64,000 nucleotides of DNA, taken from NCBI RefSeq assembly GCF_964204865.1, contig NC_135259.1:11356974-11420973 (forward strand). Direction: 5' to 3'. This document shows, piece after piece, positions 11,956 through 25,700 of the stretch (positions are counted from its first letter, which is position 1; every line of letters starts with the position of its first letter). The translations under genes and the position numbers were made by a program. Under the pieces are notes generated by a model. That model ran no database searches, was not told the DNA's origin, and worked only from the letters and a program-made list of their open reading frames with translations. Source of the DNA: Styela clava (lineage: Eukaryota > Chordata > Ascidiacea > Stolidobranchia > Styelidae).

Positions 11956-13440
11956 AAGTATTATATATAAAAGTTGAAGGAAACAAAGCGGACTTTATGA
12001 TTTATGGGGTTTCAAATACAGGCCAAAAACAAGATTTTCTGAAATTTGATGCGTACTCGGTATATCGAGGCCGAATTCGAATATGTTGCTTTATATGCCG
12101 ACAACTTTCGGCAACGATTTCGATCACATGTACAAGTCAAGTGTCTAACACCAAAGTATGATTACCAGCGGAACAAAACTTAACAAAATATGGCCCTTCA
12201 AAAATTGACAAAAAATCAGATTTTGCTATATTTCGTACGAACTCAATGATTCGATGCCGAATTCGAATATGATCCGCAAAGTGCCGACAACTTTTCACAG
12301 TAATTTTGAATAGTACCAATAGTGACAAATATTATATATAAAAGTTGAGGGGAACAAAGCGGGACTTTATGATTATTGGGGCTTCAAATACAGGCCAAAA
12401 ACAAGATTTTCTGAAATTTGATGCGTACTCGACATATCGATATCGAATTCGAATATGATCCGCAAAGTGCCGACAACTTTTAACAGTAATTTTGAATAGT
12501 ACAAATAATGAAAAGTATTATATATAAAAGTTGAAGGGAGCAAAGCGGGACTTTATGATTTATGGGGCTTCAAATACAGGCCAAAAACGAGATTTTCTGA
12601 AATTTGATGCGTACTCGGTATATCGAGGCAAAATTCGAATATGTTGCTTTATATGCCGACAACTTTTGACAACGATTTCGATGACATGTACAAGTCAAGT
12701 GTCTAACACCAAAGTATGATCATCAGCAGAACTAAACTTAACAAAATATGGGCCTTCAAATATTGACGAAAAATCAGATTTTGCTGTATTTTGTGCGAAC
12801 TCAATGATTCGATGCCGAATTCGAATATGTTATTTTATTTTACGACAACTTTTGACAAGATTTCGTTTACACGTATAACCTAAGTATCAAACAACAAAGT
12901 ATGATTACCAGCGGAATGAAAATTAAAAAAATAATGCCTTTCAAAATTGATGAAAATCAGATTTTGTCATATTTATTGCGATATCAACTATTCGACCCCG
13001 AATTCGAATATGTTATTTTATTTTCCGACAATTTTTGACTATGATTTCGTTTATATGTATACCTCAAGTCTACAACAACAAAGTATGATGACCAGCGGAA
13101 TTAAAATTGAATAATTATGGGCCTTCAAAAATTGATAAAAATCTGAATTTGTCATATTTGGTGCGAGATTCGACGCCAACTTCGAATATGTTATTCTATT
13201 TTCCGACAACTTTTGACAACGATTTCGAAAACATGTATAACTAAAGTGTCCACCAACAAAGTATGATCACCAGCAGAATGAAAATCAAAAAAATATGGGC
13301 CTTCAATAGTTGTATGAAAATCAAATTTTGTCATATTTGGTGCGATATCGATTTTTCGACGCCAAATTCAAATATGTTATTCTATTTTCCGAAAAATTTT
13401 GACAATGATTTCCTATGGCATGTATATATAATTCTAGAGT
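11956..13440 (-). repeat. Left satellite arm (reverse orientation)
   Basis: There are roughly eight 186-bp monomers in the reverse orientation. The outer ones (to about 12,720) match the outer end of the right arm down to rare variants. The inner four (about 12,720-13,440) are much more diverged: the landmark AAAGTATGAT recurs at 12711, 12896, 13080 and 13258, spaced 178-185 bp. These inner units do not show the A/B dimer alternation, so they look like old, unhomogenised monomers. Confidence 0.85.
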
Positions 13441-13745
13441 GTTAACGGATTAAGCCGTTATTTCAAAATATCAGTCAGCTGTGGGCTCGGTGATGTTCGC
13501 CTGGGATAGATTTATAATTGATAATTACACGGAAGCAGAATCTGAATTATTTAAATATGAATGAGTAACTTCTTAGTATATATTTTTATATATTATATTA
13601 GTATATTAGGTAAAAAGAAAGAACATTTGTAGTTTTCAAGCGGATTTTAGAAGCATACTATGTCGCTATTTGTTCTGCTAATTCTTTTCCGCATTTGTAT
13701 TAAAAGGTTCATGATGAGTAAAACAACATAAAAATTCAAAGTCGC
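13441..13745. other. Central spacer between the divergent satellite arms
   Basis: This is the only non-satellite DNA inside the 18-kb block. It is AT-rich, with TATATTTTTATATATTATATTAG-like low complexity around 13,580-13,610, and has no ORF of note. In a foldback or DNA transposon this is where a transposase would sit; at 305 bp it is too short to encode one. Confidence 0.7.
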
Positions 13746-16700
13746 TGTATGAATCGAATCATCGAGTTCGCACGAAATTCATCAAAATCTGATTTTTCGT
13801 CAATTTTTGAAGGGCCATATTTTGTTAAGTTTTGTTTCGCTGTTGATCATACTTTGTTGTTAGACACTTGACTTTTACATGTGATCGAAATCGTTGTCAA
13901 AAGTTGTCGGCATATAAAGCAACATATTCGAATTCGGCCTCGATACATCGAGTTCGCATCAAATTTCAGAAATCTTGTTTTTGGCCTGTATTTGAAGCCC
14001 CATAAATCATAAAGTCCCGCTTTGTTCCCTTCAACTTTTATATATATTACTTTTCACTATTGGTAATATTCAAAATTACTGTTAAAATTTGTCGGCACTT
14101 TGCGGATCATATTCGAATTCGGCATCGAATCATTGAGTTCGCACGAAATACAGCAAAATCTGATTTTTCGTCAATTTTTGAAATGCCATATTTTGTTAGG
14201 TTTTGTTCCGCTGTTGATCATACTTTGGTGTTAGACACTTGACTTGTACATGTCATCAAAATCGTTGTCAAAAGTTGTCGGCAAATGAAGCAACATGTTC
14301 GAATTCGGCCTCGATGTATCGAGTTCGCATCAAATTTCGGAAAATCTTGTTTTTGGCCTGTATTTGAAGCCTCATAAATCATAAAGTCGCGCTTTGTTTC
14401 CTTCAACTTTTATATATAATACTTTTCACTATTGGTACTATTCAAAATTACTGTTAAAATTTGTCGGCACTTTGCGGATCATATTCGAATTCGGCATCGA
14501 GTCATTGAGTTCGCACTAAATACATCAAAATCTGATTTTTCGTCAATTTTTGAAGGGCCACATTTTGTTAGGTTTTGTTCCGCTGTTGATCATACTTTGG
14601 TGTTAGACACTTGACTTATACATGTGATCGAAATCGTTGTCAAAAGTTGACGGTATATAAAGCAACATATTCGAATTCGGCCTCGGTATATCGAGTACGC
14701 ATCAAATTTCAGAAAATTTTGTTTTTGGCCTGTATTTGAAGCCCCATAAATCATAAAGTCCCGCTTTGTTCCCTTCAAATTTTATATATAATACTTTTCA
14801 CTACTGGTACTATTCAAAATTACTGTTAAAAGTTGTCGGCACTTTGCGGATCATATTCGTATTTGGCATCGAATTATTAAGTTCGCACGAAATATAGCAA
14901 ATTATGATTTTTTGTCAATATTTGAAGGGCCATATTTTGTTAAGTTTTGTTCCGCTGTTGATAATACTTTGGTGTTAGACACTTGACTTGTACTTGTCAT
15001 CGAAATCGTTGTCAAAGCTTGTCGGCAAATAAAGCAACAAGTTCGAATTCGGCCTCGATATATCGAGTTCGCATCAAATTTCGGAAAATCTTGTTTTTGA
15101 CCTGTATTTGAAACCCCATAAATCATAAAGTCCAGCTTTGTTCCCTTCAACTTTTATATATAATACTTTTCCCTATTGGTACTATTCCAAATTACTGTTA
15201 AAAGTTGTCGGCACTTTGCGGATCATATTCGAATTCGGCATCGAGTCATTGAGTTCGCACGAAATACATCATAATATGATTTTTCGTTAATTTTTGAAGG
15301 GCCATATTTTGTTAAGTTTTGTTCCGCTGTTGATCATACTTTGGTGTTAGACACTTGACTTATACATGTGATCGAAATCGTTGTCAAAAATTGTCGGCAT
15401 ATAAAGCAACATATTCGAATTCGGCCTCGGTATATCGAGTACGCATCAAATTTCAGAAAATCTTGTTTTTGGCCTGTATTTGAAGCCCCATAAATCATAA
15501 ACTCCCGCTTTGTTCCCTTCAACTTTTATATATAATACTTTTCACTATTGGTACTATTTATAATTACTGTTAAAAGTTGTCGGCACTTTGCGGATCATAT
15601 TTGTATTTGGCATCGAATTATTAAGTTCGCACGAAATATAGCAAATTATGATTTTTTGTCAACTTTTGAAGGGCCATATTTTGGTAAGTTTTGTTCCGCT
15701 GTTGATCATACTTTGCTGTTAGACACTTGACTTGTACATGTCAGCAAAATCGTTGTCAAAATTTGTCGGCAAATGAAGCAACAAGTTCGAATTTGGCCTG
15801 GATGTATCGAGTTCGCATCAAATTTCGGAAAATCTTGTTTTTGGCCTGTAGTTGAAGCCCCATAAATCATAAAGTCCCGCTTTGTTTCCTTCAACTTTTA
15901 TATATAATACTTTTCATTATTGGTACTATTCAAAATTACTATTAAAAGTTGTCGTGACTTTGCGGATCATATTCGAATTCGGCATCGAATGATTGAGTTC
16001 GCTCGAAATATAGCAAAATCTGATTTTTCGTCAATGTTTGAAGGGCCATACTTTGTTAAGTTTTGTTCCGCTGTTGATCATACTCTGGTGTTAGACACTT
16101 GACTTATACATGTGATCGAAATCGTTTTCAAAAGTTGTCGGCATATAAAGCAACATGTTCGAATTCGGCCTCGATATATCGAGTACGCATCAAATTTTAG
16201 AAAATCTTGTTTTTGGCCTGTATTTGAAGCCCCATAAATCATAAAATCCCGCTTTGTTCCCTTCAACTTTTATATATAATACTTTTAACTATTGGTACTA
16301 TTCACAATTACTGTTAAAAGTTGTCGGCACTTTGCGGATCATATTTGTATTTGGCATCGAATTATTAGGTTCGCACGAAATATAGCAAATTATGATTTTT
16401 TGTCAATTTTTGAAGGGCCATATTTTGGTAAGTTTTGTTCCGCTGTTGATCATACTTTGGTGTTAGACACTTGACTTGTACATGTCAGCGAAATCGTTGT
16501 CAAAATTTGTAGGGCAAATGAAGCAACAAGGTCGAATTTGGCCTGGATGTATCGAGTTCGCATCAAATTTCGGAAAATCTTGTTTTTGGCCTGTAGTTGA
16601 AGCCCCATAAATCATAAAGTCCCGCTTTGTTCCCTTCAACTTTTATATATAATACTTTTCACTATTGGTACTATTCAAAATTACTATTAAAAGTTGTCGT

Positions 16701-19700
16701 GACCTTGCGGATCATATTCGAATTCGGCATCGAATGATTGAGTTCGCTCGAAATATAGCAAAATCTGATTTTTCGTCAATGTTTGAAGGGCCATACTTTG
16801 TTAAGTTTTGTTCCGCTGTTGATCATACTCTGGTGTTAGACACTTGACTTATATATGTGATCGAAATCGTTGTCAAAAGTTGTCGGCATATAAAGCAACA
16901 TGTTCGAATTCGGCCTCGATATATCGAGTACGCATCAAATTTCAGAAAATCTTGTTTTTGGCCTGTATTTGAAGCCCCATAGATCATAAAGTCCCGCTTT
17001 GTTCCCTTCAACTTTTATATATAATACTTTTCACTATTGGTACTATTCAAAATTACTGGTAAAAGTTGCCGGCATATTGCGGATCATATTCGTATTCGGC
17101 ATCGAATTATTAAGTTCGCTCGAAATATAGCAAATTATGATTTTTTGTCAATTTTGGAAGGGCAATATTTTGTTAAGTTTTGTTCCGATGTTGATCATAC
17201 TTCGGTGTTAGACACTTGACTTGTACATGTCATCGAAATCATTGTCAAAAATTGTCGGCAAATAAAGCAACATGTTAGAATTTGGCCTCGATGTATCGAG
17301 TTCGCATCAAATTTCGGAAAATCTTGTTTTTGACCTGTATTTGAAGCCCTATAAATCATAAAGTCCCGCTTTGTTCCCTTCAACTATTATATATAATACT
17401 TTTCACTATTGGTACTATTCAAAATTACTATTAAAAGTTGTCGTGACTTTGCGGATCATATTCGAATTTGGCATCGAATGATTGAGTTCGCTCGAAATAC
17501 AGCAAAATCTGATTTTTCGTCAATGTTTGAAGGGTCATACTTTGTTAAGTTTTGTTCCGCTGTTGATCATACTTTGGTGTTAGACACTTGACTTATACAT
17601 GTGATCGAAATCGTTGTCAAAAGTTGTCGGCATATAAAGCAACATATTCGAATTCGGCCTCGATATATCGAGTACGCATCAAATTTCAGAAAGTCTTGTT
17701 TTGGGCCTGTATTTGAAGCCCCATAAATCATAAAGTCCCGCTTTGTTTCCTTCAACTTTTATATATAATACTTTTCACTATTGGTACTCTTCAAAATTAC
17801 TGGTAAAAGTTGTCGTGACTTTGCGGATCATATTCGAATTCGGCATCGAATGATTGAGTTCGCTCGAAATACAGCAAAATCTGATTTTTCGTCAATGTTT
17901 GAAGGGCCATACTTTGTTAAGTTTTGTTCCGCTGTTGATCATACTTTGGTGTTGAACACTTGACTTATACATGTGATCGAAATCGTTGTCAAAAGTTGTC
18001 GGCATATAAAGCAACATATTCGAATTCGGCATCGATTTATCGAGTACGCATCAAATTTCAGAAAATCTTGTTTTTGGCCTGTATTTGAAGCCCCATAAAT
18101 CATAAAGTCCCGCTTTGTTCCCTTCAACTTTTATATATAATACTTTTCACTATTGGTACTATTTAAAATTACTATTAAAAGTTGTCGTGACTTTGCGGAT
18201 CATATTCGAATTCGGCATCGAATGATTGAGTTCGCTCGAAATAGAGCAAAATCTGATTTTTCGTCAATGTTTGAAGGGCCATATTTTGGTAAGTTTTGTT
18301 CCGGTGTTGATCATACTTTGGTGTTAGACACTTGACTTGTACATGTCATTGAAATCATTGTCAAAAATTGTCGGCAAATAAAGCAACATGTTAGAATTTG
18401 GCCTCGATGTATCGAGTTCGCATCAAATTTCGGAAAATCTTGTTTTTGACCTGTATTTGAAGCCCTATAAATCATAAAGTCCCGCTTTGTTCCCTTCAAC
18501 TTTTATATATAATACTTTTCACTATTGGTACTATTCAAAATTACTATTAAAAGTTGTCGTGACTTTGCGGATCATATTCGAATTCGGCATCGAATGATTG
18601 AGTTCGCTCGAAATACAGCAAAATCTGATTTTTCGTCAATGTTTGAAGGGCCATACTTTGTTAAGTTTTGTACCGCTGTTGATCATACTTTGGTGTTAGA
18701 CACTTGACTTATACATGTGATCGAAATCGTTGTCAAAAGTTGTCGGCATATAAAGCAACATATTCGAATTCGGCATCGATATGTCGAGTACGCATTGAAT
18801 TTCAGAAAATCTTGTTTTTGGCCTGTATTTGAAGCCCCAATAATCATAAAGTCCCGCTTTGTTCCCCTCAACTTTTATATATAATACTTGTCACTATTGA
18901 GACTATTCAAAATTACTGGTAAAAGTTGTCGGCATTTTGTGGATCATATTCGAATTCGGCATCGAATCATTGAGTTCGTACGAAATATAGCAAAATCTGA
19001 TTTTTTGTCAATTTTTGAAGGGCCATATTTTGTCAAGTTTTGTTCCGCTGATAATCATACTTTGGTGTTAGACACTTGTCTTATACATGTGATTGAAATC
19101 GTTGTCAAAAGTTGTCGGAATATAGAGCAACATATTCGAATTCGGCCTCGATATATCGAGTACGCATCAAATTTCGGAAAATCTTGTTTTTGGCCTGTAT
19201 TTGAAGCCCCATAAATCATAAAGTCCCGCTTTGTTCCCTTCAACTTTCATATATAATGCTTTCCACTAGTGGTACTATTCAAAATTACTGTTAAAAGTTG
19301 TCGGCACTTTGCGGATCATATTTGTATTTGGCATCGAATTATTAAGTTCGCACAAAATATAGCAAATTATGATTTTTTGTCAATTTTTGAAGGGCCCTAT
19401 TTTGGTAAGTTTTGTTCCGCTGTTGGTCATACTTTGGTGTTAGACACTTGACTTGTACATGTCATCGAAATCGTTGTCTAAATTTGTCGGCAAATAAAGC
19501 AACAAGTTCGAATTTGGCCTGAATGTATCGAGTTCGCATCAAATTTCGGAAAATCTTGTTTTTGGCCTGTAGTTGAAGCCGCATAAATCATAAAGTCCCG
19601 CTTTGTTCCCTTCAACTTTTATATATAATATTTTTCACTATTGGTACTATTCAAAATTACTATTAAAAGTTGTCGTGACTTTACGGATCATATTCGAATT

Positions 19701-22700
19701 CGGCATCGAATGATTGAGTTCGCTCGGAATACAGCAAAATCTGATTTTTTGTCAATATTTGAAGGGCCATATTTTGGTAAGTTTTGTTCCGCTGTTGATC
19801 ATACTTTGGTGTTAGACACCTGACTTGTACATGTCATCGAATTGTCGGCAAATAAAGCAACAAGTTCGAATTTGGCCTGGATGTATCGAGTTCGCATCAA
19901 ATTTCGGAAAATCTTGTTTTGGCCTGTAGTTGAAGCCCCATAAATCATAAAGTCCCGCTTTGTTCCCTTCAACTTTTATATATAATACTTTTCACTATTG
20001 GTACTATTCAAAATCACTATTAAAAGTCGTCGTGACTTTGCGGATCATATTCGAATTCGGCATCGAATGATTGAGTACGCTCGGAATACAGCAAAATCTG
20101 ATTTTTCTTCAATGTTTGAAGGGCCATACTTTGTTAGGTTTTGTTCCGCTGTTGATCATACTTTGGTGTTAGACACTTGACTTATACATGTGATCGAAAT
20201 CGTTGTCAAAAGTTGTCGGCATATAAAGCAACATATTCGAATTCGGCCTCGATATATCGAGTACGCATCAAATTTCAGAAAATCTTGTTTTTGGCCTGTA
20301 TTTGAAGCCCCATAAATCATAAAGTCCCGCTTTGTTCCCTTCAACTTTTATATATAATACTTTTCACTATTGGTACTATTCAAAATTACTGGTAAAAGTT
20401 GTCTGCATATTGCGGATCATATTCGTATTCGGCATCGAATTATTAAGTTCGCTCGAAATATAGCAAATTATGATTTTTTGTCAATTTTTGAAGGGCCATA
20501 TTTTGTTAGGTTTTGTTCCGCTGTTGATCATACTTCGGTGTTAGACACTTGACTTGTATATGTCATCGAAATCATTGTTAAAAATTGTCGGCAAATAAAG
20601 CAACATGTTCGAATTTGGCCTCGATGTATCGAGTTCGCATCAAATTTCGGAAAATCTTGTTTTTGACCTGTATTTGAAGTCCTATAAATCATAAAGTCCC
20701 GCTTTGTTCCCTTCAACTTTTATATATAATACTTTTCACTATTGGTACTATTCAAAATTAATATTAAAAGTTGTCGTGACTCTGCGGATCATATTCGAAT
20801 TCGGCATCGAATGATTGAACTCGCTCGATATAGAGCAAAATCTGATTTTTCGTCAATGTTTGAAGGGCCATACTTTGTTAAGTTTTGTTCCGCTGTTGAT
20901 CATACTTTGGTGTTAGACACTTGACTTATACATGTGATCGAAATCGTTGTCAAAAGTTGTCGGCATATAAAGCAACATGTTCGAATTCGGTCTCGATATA
21001 TCGAGTACGCATCAAATTTCAGAAAATCTTGTTTTTGGCCTGTATTTGAAGCCCCATAAATCATAAAGTCCCGCTTTGTTCCCTTCAACTTTTATATATA
21101 ATACTTTTCACTATTGGTACTATTCAAAATTACTGGTAAAAGTTGTCGGCATATTGCGGATCATATTCGTATTCGGCATCGAATTATTAAGTTCGCTCGA
21201 AATATAGCAAATTATGATTTTTTGTCAATTTTTGAAGGGCCATATTTTGTTAAGTTTTGTTCCGCTGTTGATCATACTTCGGTGTTAGACACTTGACTTG
21301 AACATGTCTTCGAAATCTTTGTCAAAAATTGTCGACAAATAAAGCAACATGATCGAATTTGACCTCGATGTATCGAGTTCGCATCAATTTTCGGAAAATC
21401 TTGTTTTTGACCTGTATTTGGAGCCCTATAAATCATAAAGTCCCGCTTTGTTCCCTTCAACTTTTATATATAATACTTTTCACTATTGGTACTATTCAAA
21501 ATTACTATTAAAAGTTGTCGTGACTCTGCGGATCATATTCGAATTCGGCATCGAATGATTGAGTTCGCTCGAAATACAGCAAAATCTGATTTTTCGTCAA
21601 TGTTTGAAGGGCCATACTTTGTTAAGTTTTGTTCCGCTGTTGATCATACTTTGGTGTTAGACACTTGACTTGTACATGTCATCGGAATCATTGTCAAAAA
21701 TTGTCGGCAAATAAAGCAACATGTTCGAATTTGGCCTCGATGTATCGAGTTCGCATCAAATTTCGGAAAATCTTTTTTTTGACCTGTATTTGAAGCCCTC
21801 TAAATCATAAAGTCCCGCTTTGTTCCCTTCAACTTTTATATATAATACTTTTCACTATTGGTACTATTCAAAATTACTGGTAAAAGTTGTCGGCATATTG
21901 CGGATCATATTCGTATTCGGCATCGAAATATTAAGTTCGCTGGAAATATAGCAAATTATGATTTTTTGTCAATTTTTGAAGGGCCATATTTTGTTGAGTT
22001 TTGTTCCGCTGTTGATCATACTTTGGTGTTAGACACTTGACTTGTACATGTCATCGAAATCATTGTCAAAAATTGTCGGCATATAAAGCAACATGTTCGA
22101 ATTTGGCCTCGATGTATCGAGTTCGCATCAAATTTCCGAAAATCTTGTTTTTGACCTGTATTTGAAGCCCTATAAATCATAAAGTCCCGCTTTGTTCCCT
22201 TCAACTTTTATATATAATACTTTTCACTATTGGTACTATTTAAAATTACTATTAAAAGTTGTCGTGACTTTGCGGATCATATTCGAATTCGGCATCGAAT
22301 GATTGAGTTCGCTCGAAATACAGCAAAATCTGATTTTTCGTCAATGTTTGAAGGGCCATAATTTGTTAAGTTTTGTTCCGCTGTTGATCATACTTTGGTG
22401 TTAGACACTTGACTTATACATGTGATCGAAATCGTTGTCAAAAGTTGTCGGCATATAAAGCAACATATTCGAATTCGGCATCGATATGTCGAGTACGCAT
22501 TGAATTTCAGAAAATCTTGTTTTTGGCCTGTATTTGAAGCCCCAATAATCATAAACTCCCGCTTTGTTCCCTTCAACTTTTATATATAATACTTTTCACT
22601 ATTGGTACTATTCAAAATTACTGGTAAAAGTTGTCGGCACTTTGCGGATCATATTTCTATTTGGCATCGAATTATTAAGTTCGCACAAAATATAACAAAT

Positions 22701-25700
22701 TATGATTTTTTGTCAATTTTTGAAGGGCCCTATTTTGGTAAGTTTTGTTCCGCTGTTGGTCATACTTTGGTGTTAGACACTTGACTTGTACATGTCATCG
22801 AAATCGTTGTCTAAATTTGTCGGCAAATAAAGCAACAAGTTCGAATTTGGCCTGAATGTATCGAGTTCGCATCAAATTTCGGAAAATCTTGTCTTCTGGC
22901 CTGTAGTTGAAGCCGCATAAATCATAAAGTCCCGCTTTGTTCCCTTCAACTTTTATATATAATATTTTTCACTATTGGTACTATTCAAAATTACTATTAA
23001 AAGTTGTCGTGACTTTACGGATCATATTCGAATTCGGCATCGAATGATTGAGTTCGCTCGAAATACAGCATAATCTGATTTTTTGTCAATTTTTGAAGGG
23101 CCATATTTTGGTAAGTTTTGTTCCGCTGTTGATCATACTTTGGTGTTAGACACTTGACTTATACATGTGATCAAAATCGTTGTCAAAAGTTGTCGGCATA
23201 TAAAGCAACATATTCGAATTCGGCCTCGATATATCGAGTACGCATCAAATTTCAGAAAATCTTGTTTTTGGCCTGTATTTGAAGCCCCATAAATCATAAA
23301 GTCCCGCTTTGTTCCCTTCAACTTTTATATATAATACTTTTCACTATTGGTACTATTCAAAATTACTGGTAAAAGTTGTCGGCATATTGCGGATCATATT
23401 CGTATTCGGCATCGAATTATTAAGTTCGCTCGAAATATAGCAAATTATGATTTTTTGTCAATTTTTGAAGGGCCATATTTTGTTAAGTTTTGTTCCGCTG
23501 TTGATCATACTTCGGTGTTAGACACTTGACTTGTACATGTCATGAAATCATTGTTAAAAATTGTCGGCAAATAAAGCAACATGTTCGAATTTGGCCTCGA
23601 TATATCGAGTTCGCATCAAATTTCGGAAAATCTTGTTTTTGACCTGTATTTGAAGCCCTATAAATCATAAAGTCCCGCTTTGTTCCCTTCAACTTTTATA
23701 TATAATATTTTTCACTATTGGTACTATTCAAAATTGATATTAAAAGTTGTCGTGACTCTGCGGATCATATTCGAATTCGGCATCGAATGATTGAGTTCGC
23801 TCGAAATACAGCAAAATCTGATTTTTCGTCAATGTTTGAAGGGCCATACTTTGTTAAGTTTTGTTCCGCTGTTGATCATACTTTGGTGTTAGACACTTGA
23901 CTTATACATGTGATCGAAATCGTTGTCAAAAGTTGTCGGCATATAAAGCAACATGTTCGAATTCGGCCTCGATATATCGAGTACGCATCAAATTTCAGAA
24001 AATCTTGTTTTTGGCCTGTATTTGAAGCCCCATAAATCATAAAGTCCCGCTTTGTTCCCTTCAACTTTTATATATAATACTTTTCACTTTTGGTACTATT
24101 CAAAATTACTGGTAAAAGTTGTCGGCATATTGCGGATCATATTCGTATTCGGCATCGAATTATTAAGTTCGCTCGAAATATAGCAAATTATGATTTTTTG
24201 TCAATTTTTGAAGGGCCATATTTTGTTAAGTTTTGTTCCGCTGTTGATCATACTTCGGTGTTAGACACTTGACTTGAACATGTCTTCGAAATCATTGTCA
24301 AAAATTGTCGGCAAATAAAGCAACATGTTCGAATTTGACCTCGATGTATCGAGTTCGCATCAATTTTCGGAAAATCTTGTTTTTGACCTGTATTTGGAGC
24401 CCTATAAATCATAAAGTCCCGCTTTGTTCCCTTCAACTTTTATATATAATACTTTTCACTATTGGTACTATTCAAAATTACTATTAAAAGTTGTCGTGAC
24501 TCTGCGGATCATATTCGAATTCGGCATCGAATGATTGAGTTCGCTCGAAATACAGCAAAATCTGATTTTTCGTCAATGTTTGAAGGGCCATACCTTGTTA
24601 AGTTTTGTTCCGCTGTTGATCATACTTTGGTGTTAGACACTTGACTTGTACATGTCATCGAAATCATTGTCAAAAATTGTCGGCAAATAAAGCAACAAGT
24701 TCGACTTTGGCCTCGATGTATCGAGTTCGCATCAAATTTCGGAAAATCTTTTTTTTGACCTGTATTTGAAGCCCTATAAATCATAAAGTCCCGCTTTGTT
24801 CCCTTCAACTTTTATATATAATACTTTTCACTATTGGTACTATTCAAAATTACTGGTAAAAGTTGTCGGCATATTGCGGATCATATTCGTATTCGGCATC
24901 GAATTATTAAGTTCGCTGGAAATATAGCAAATTATGATTTTTTGTCAATTTTTGAAGGGCCATATTTTGTTGAGTTTTGTTCCGCTGTTGATCATACTTT
25001 GGTGTTAGACACTTGACTTGTACATGTCTTCGAAATCATTGTCAAAAATTGTCGGCAAATAAAGCAACATGTTCGAATTTGGCCTCGATGTATCGAGTTC
25101 GCATCAAATTTCAGAAAATCTTGTTTTTGACCTGTATTTGAAGCCCTATAAATCATAAAGTCCCGCTTTGTTCCCTTCAACTTTTATATATAATATTTTT
25201 CACTATTGGTACTATTCAAAATTGATATTAAAAGTTGTCGTGACTCTGCGGATCATATTCGAATTCGGCATCGAATGATTGAGTTCGCTCGAAATACAGC
25301 AAAATCTGATTTTTCGTCAATGTTTGAAGGGCCATACTTTGTTAAGTTTTGTTCCGCTGTTGATCATACTTTGGTGTTAGACACTTAACTTATACATGTG
25401 ATCGAAATCGTTGTCAAAAGTTGTCGGCATATAAAGCAACATGTTCGAATTCGGCCTCGATATATCGAGTACGCATCAAATTTCAGAAAATCTTGTTTTT
25501 GGCCTGTATTTGAAGCCCCATAAATCATAAAGTCCCGCTTTGTTCCCTTCAACTTTTATATATAATACTTTTCACTTTTGGTACTATTCAAAATTACTGG
25601 TAAAAGTTGTCGGCATATTGCGGATCATATTCGTATTCGGCATCGAATTATTAAGTTCGCTCGAAATATAGCAAATTATGATTTTTTGTCAATTTTTGAA

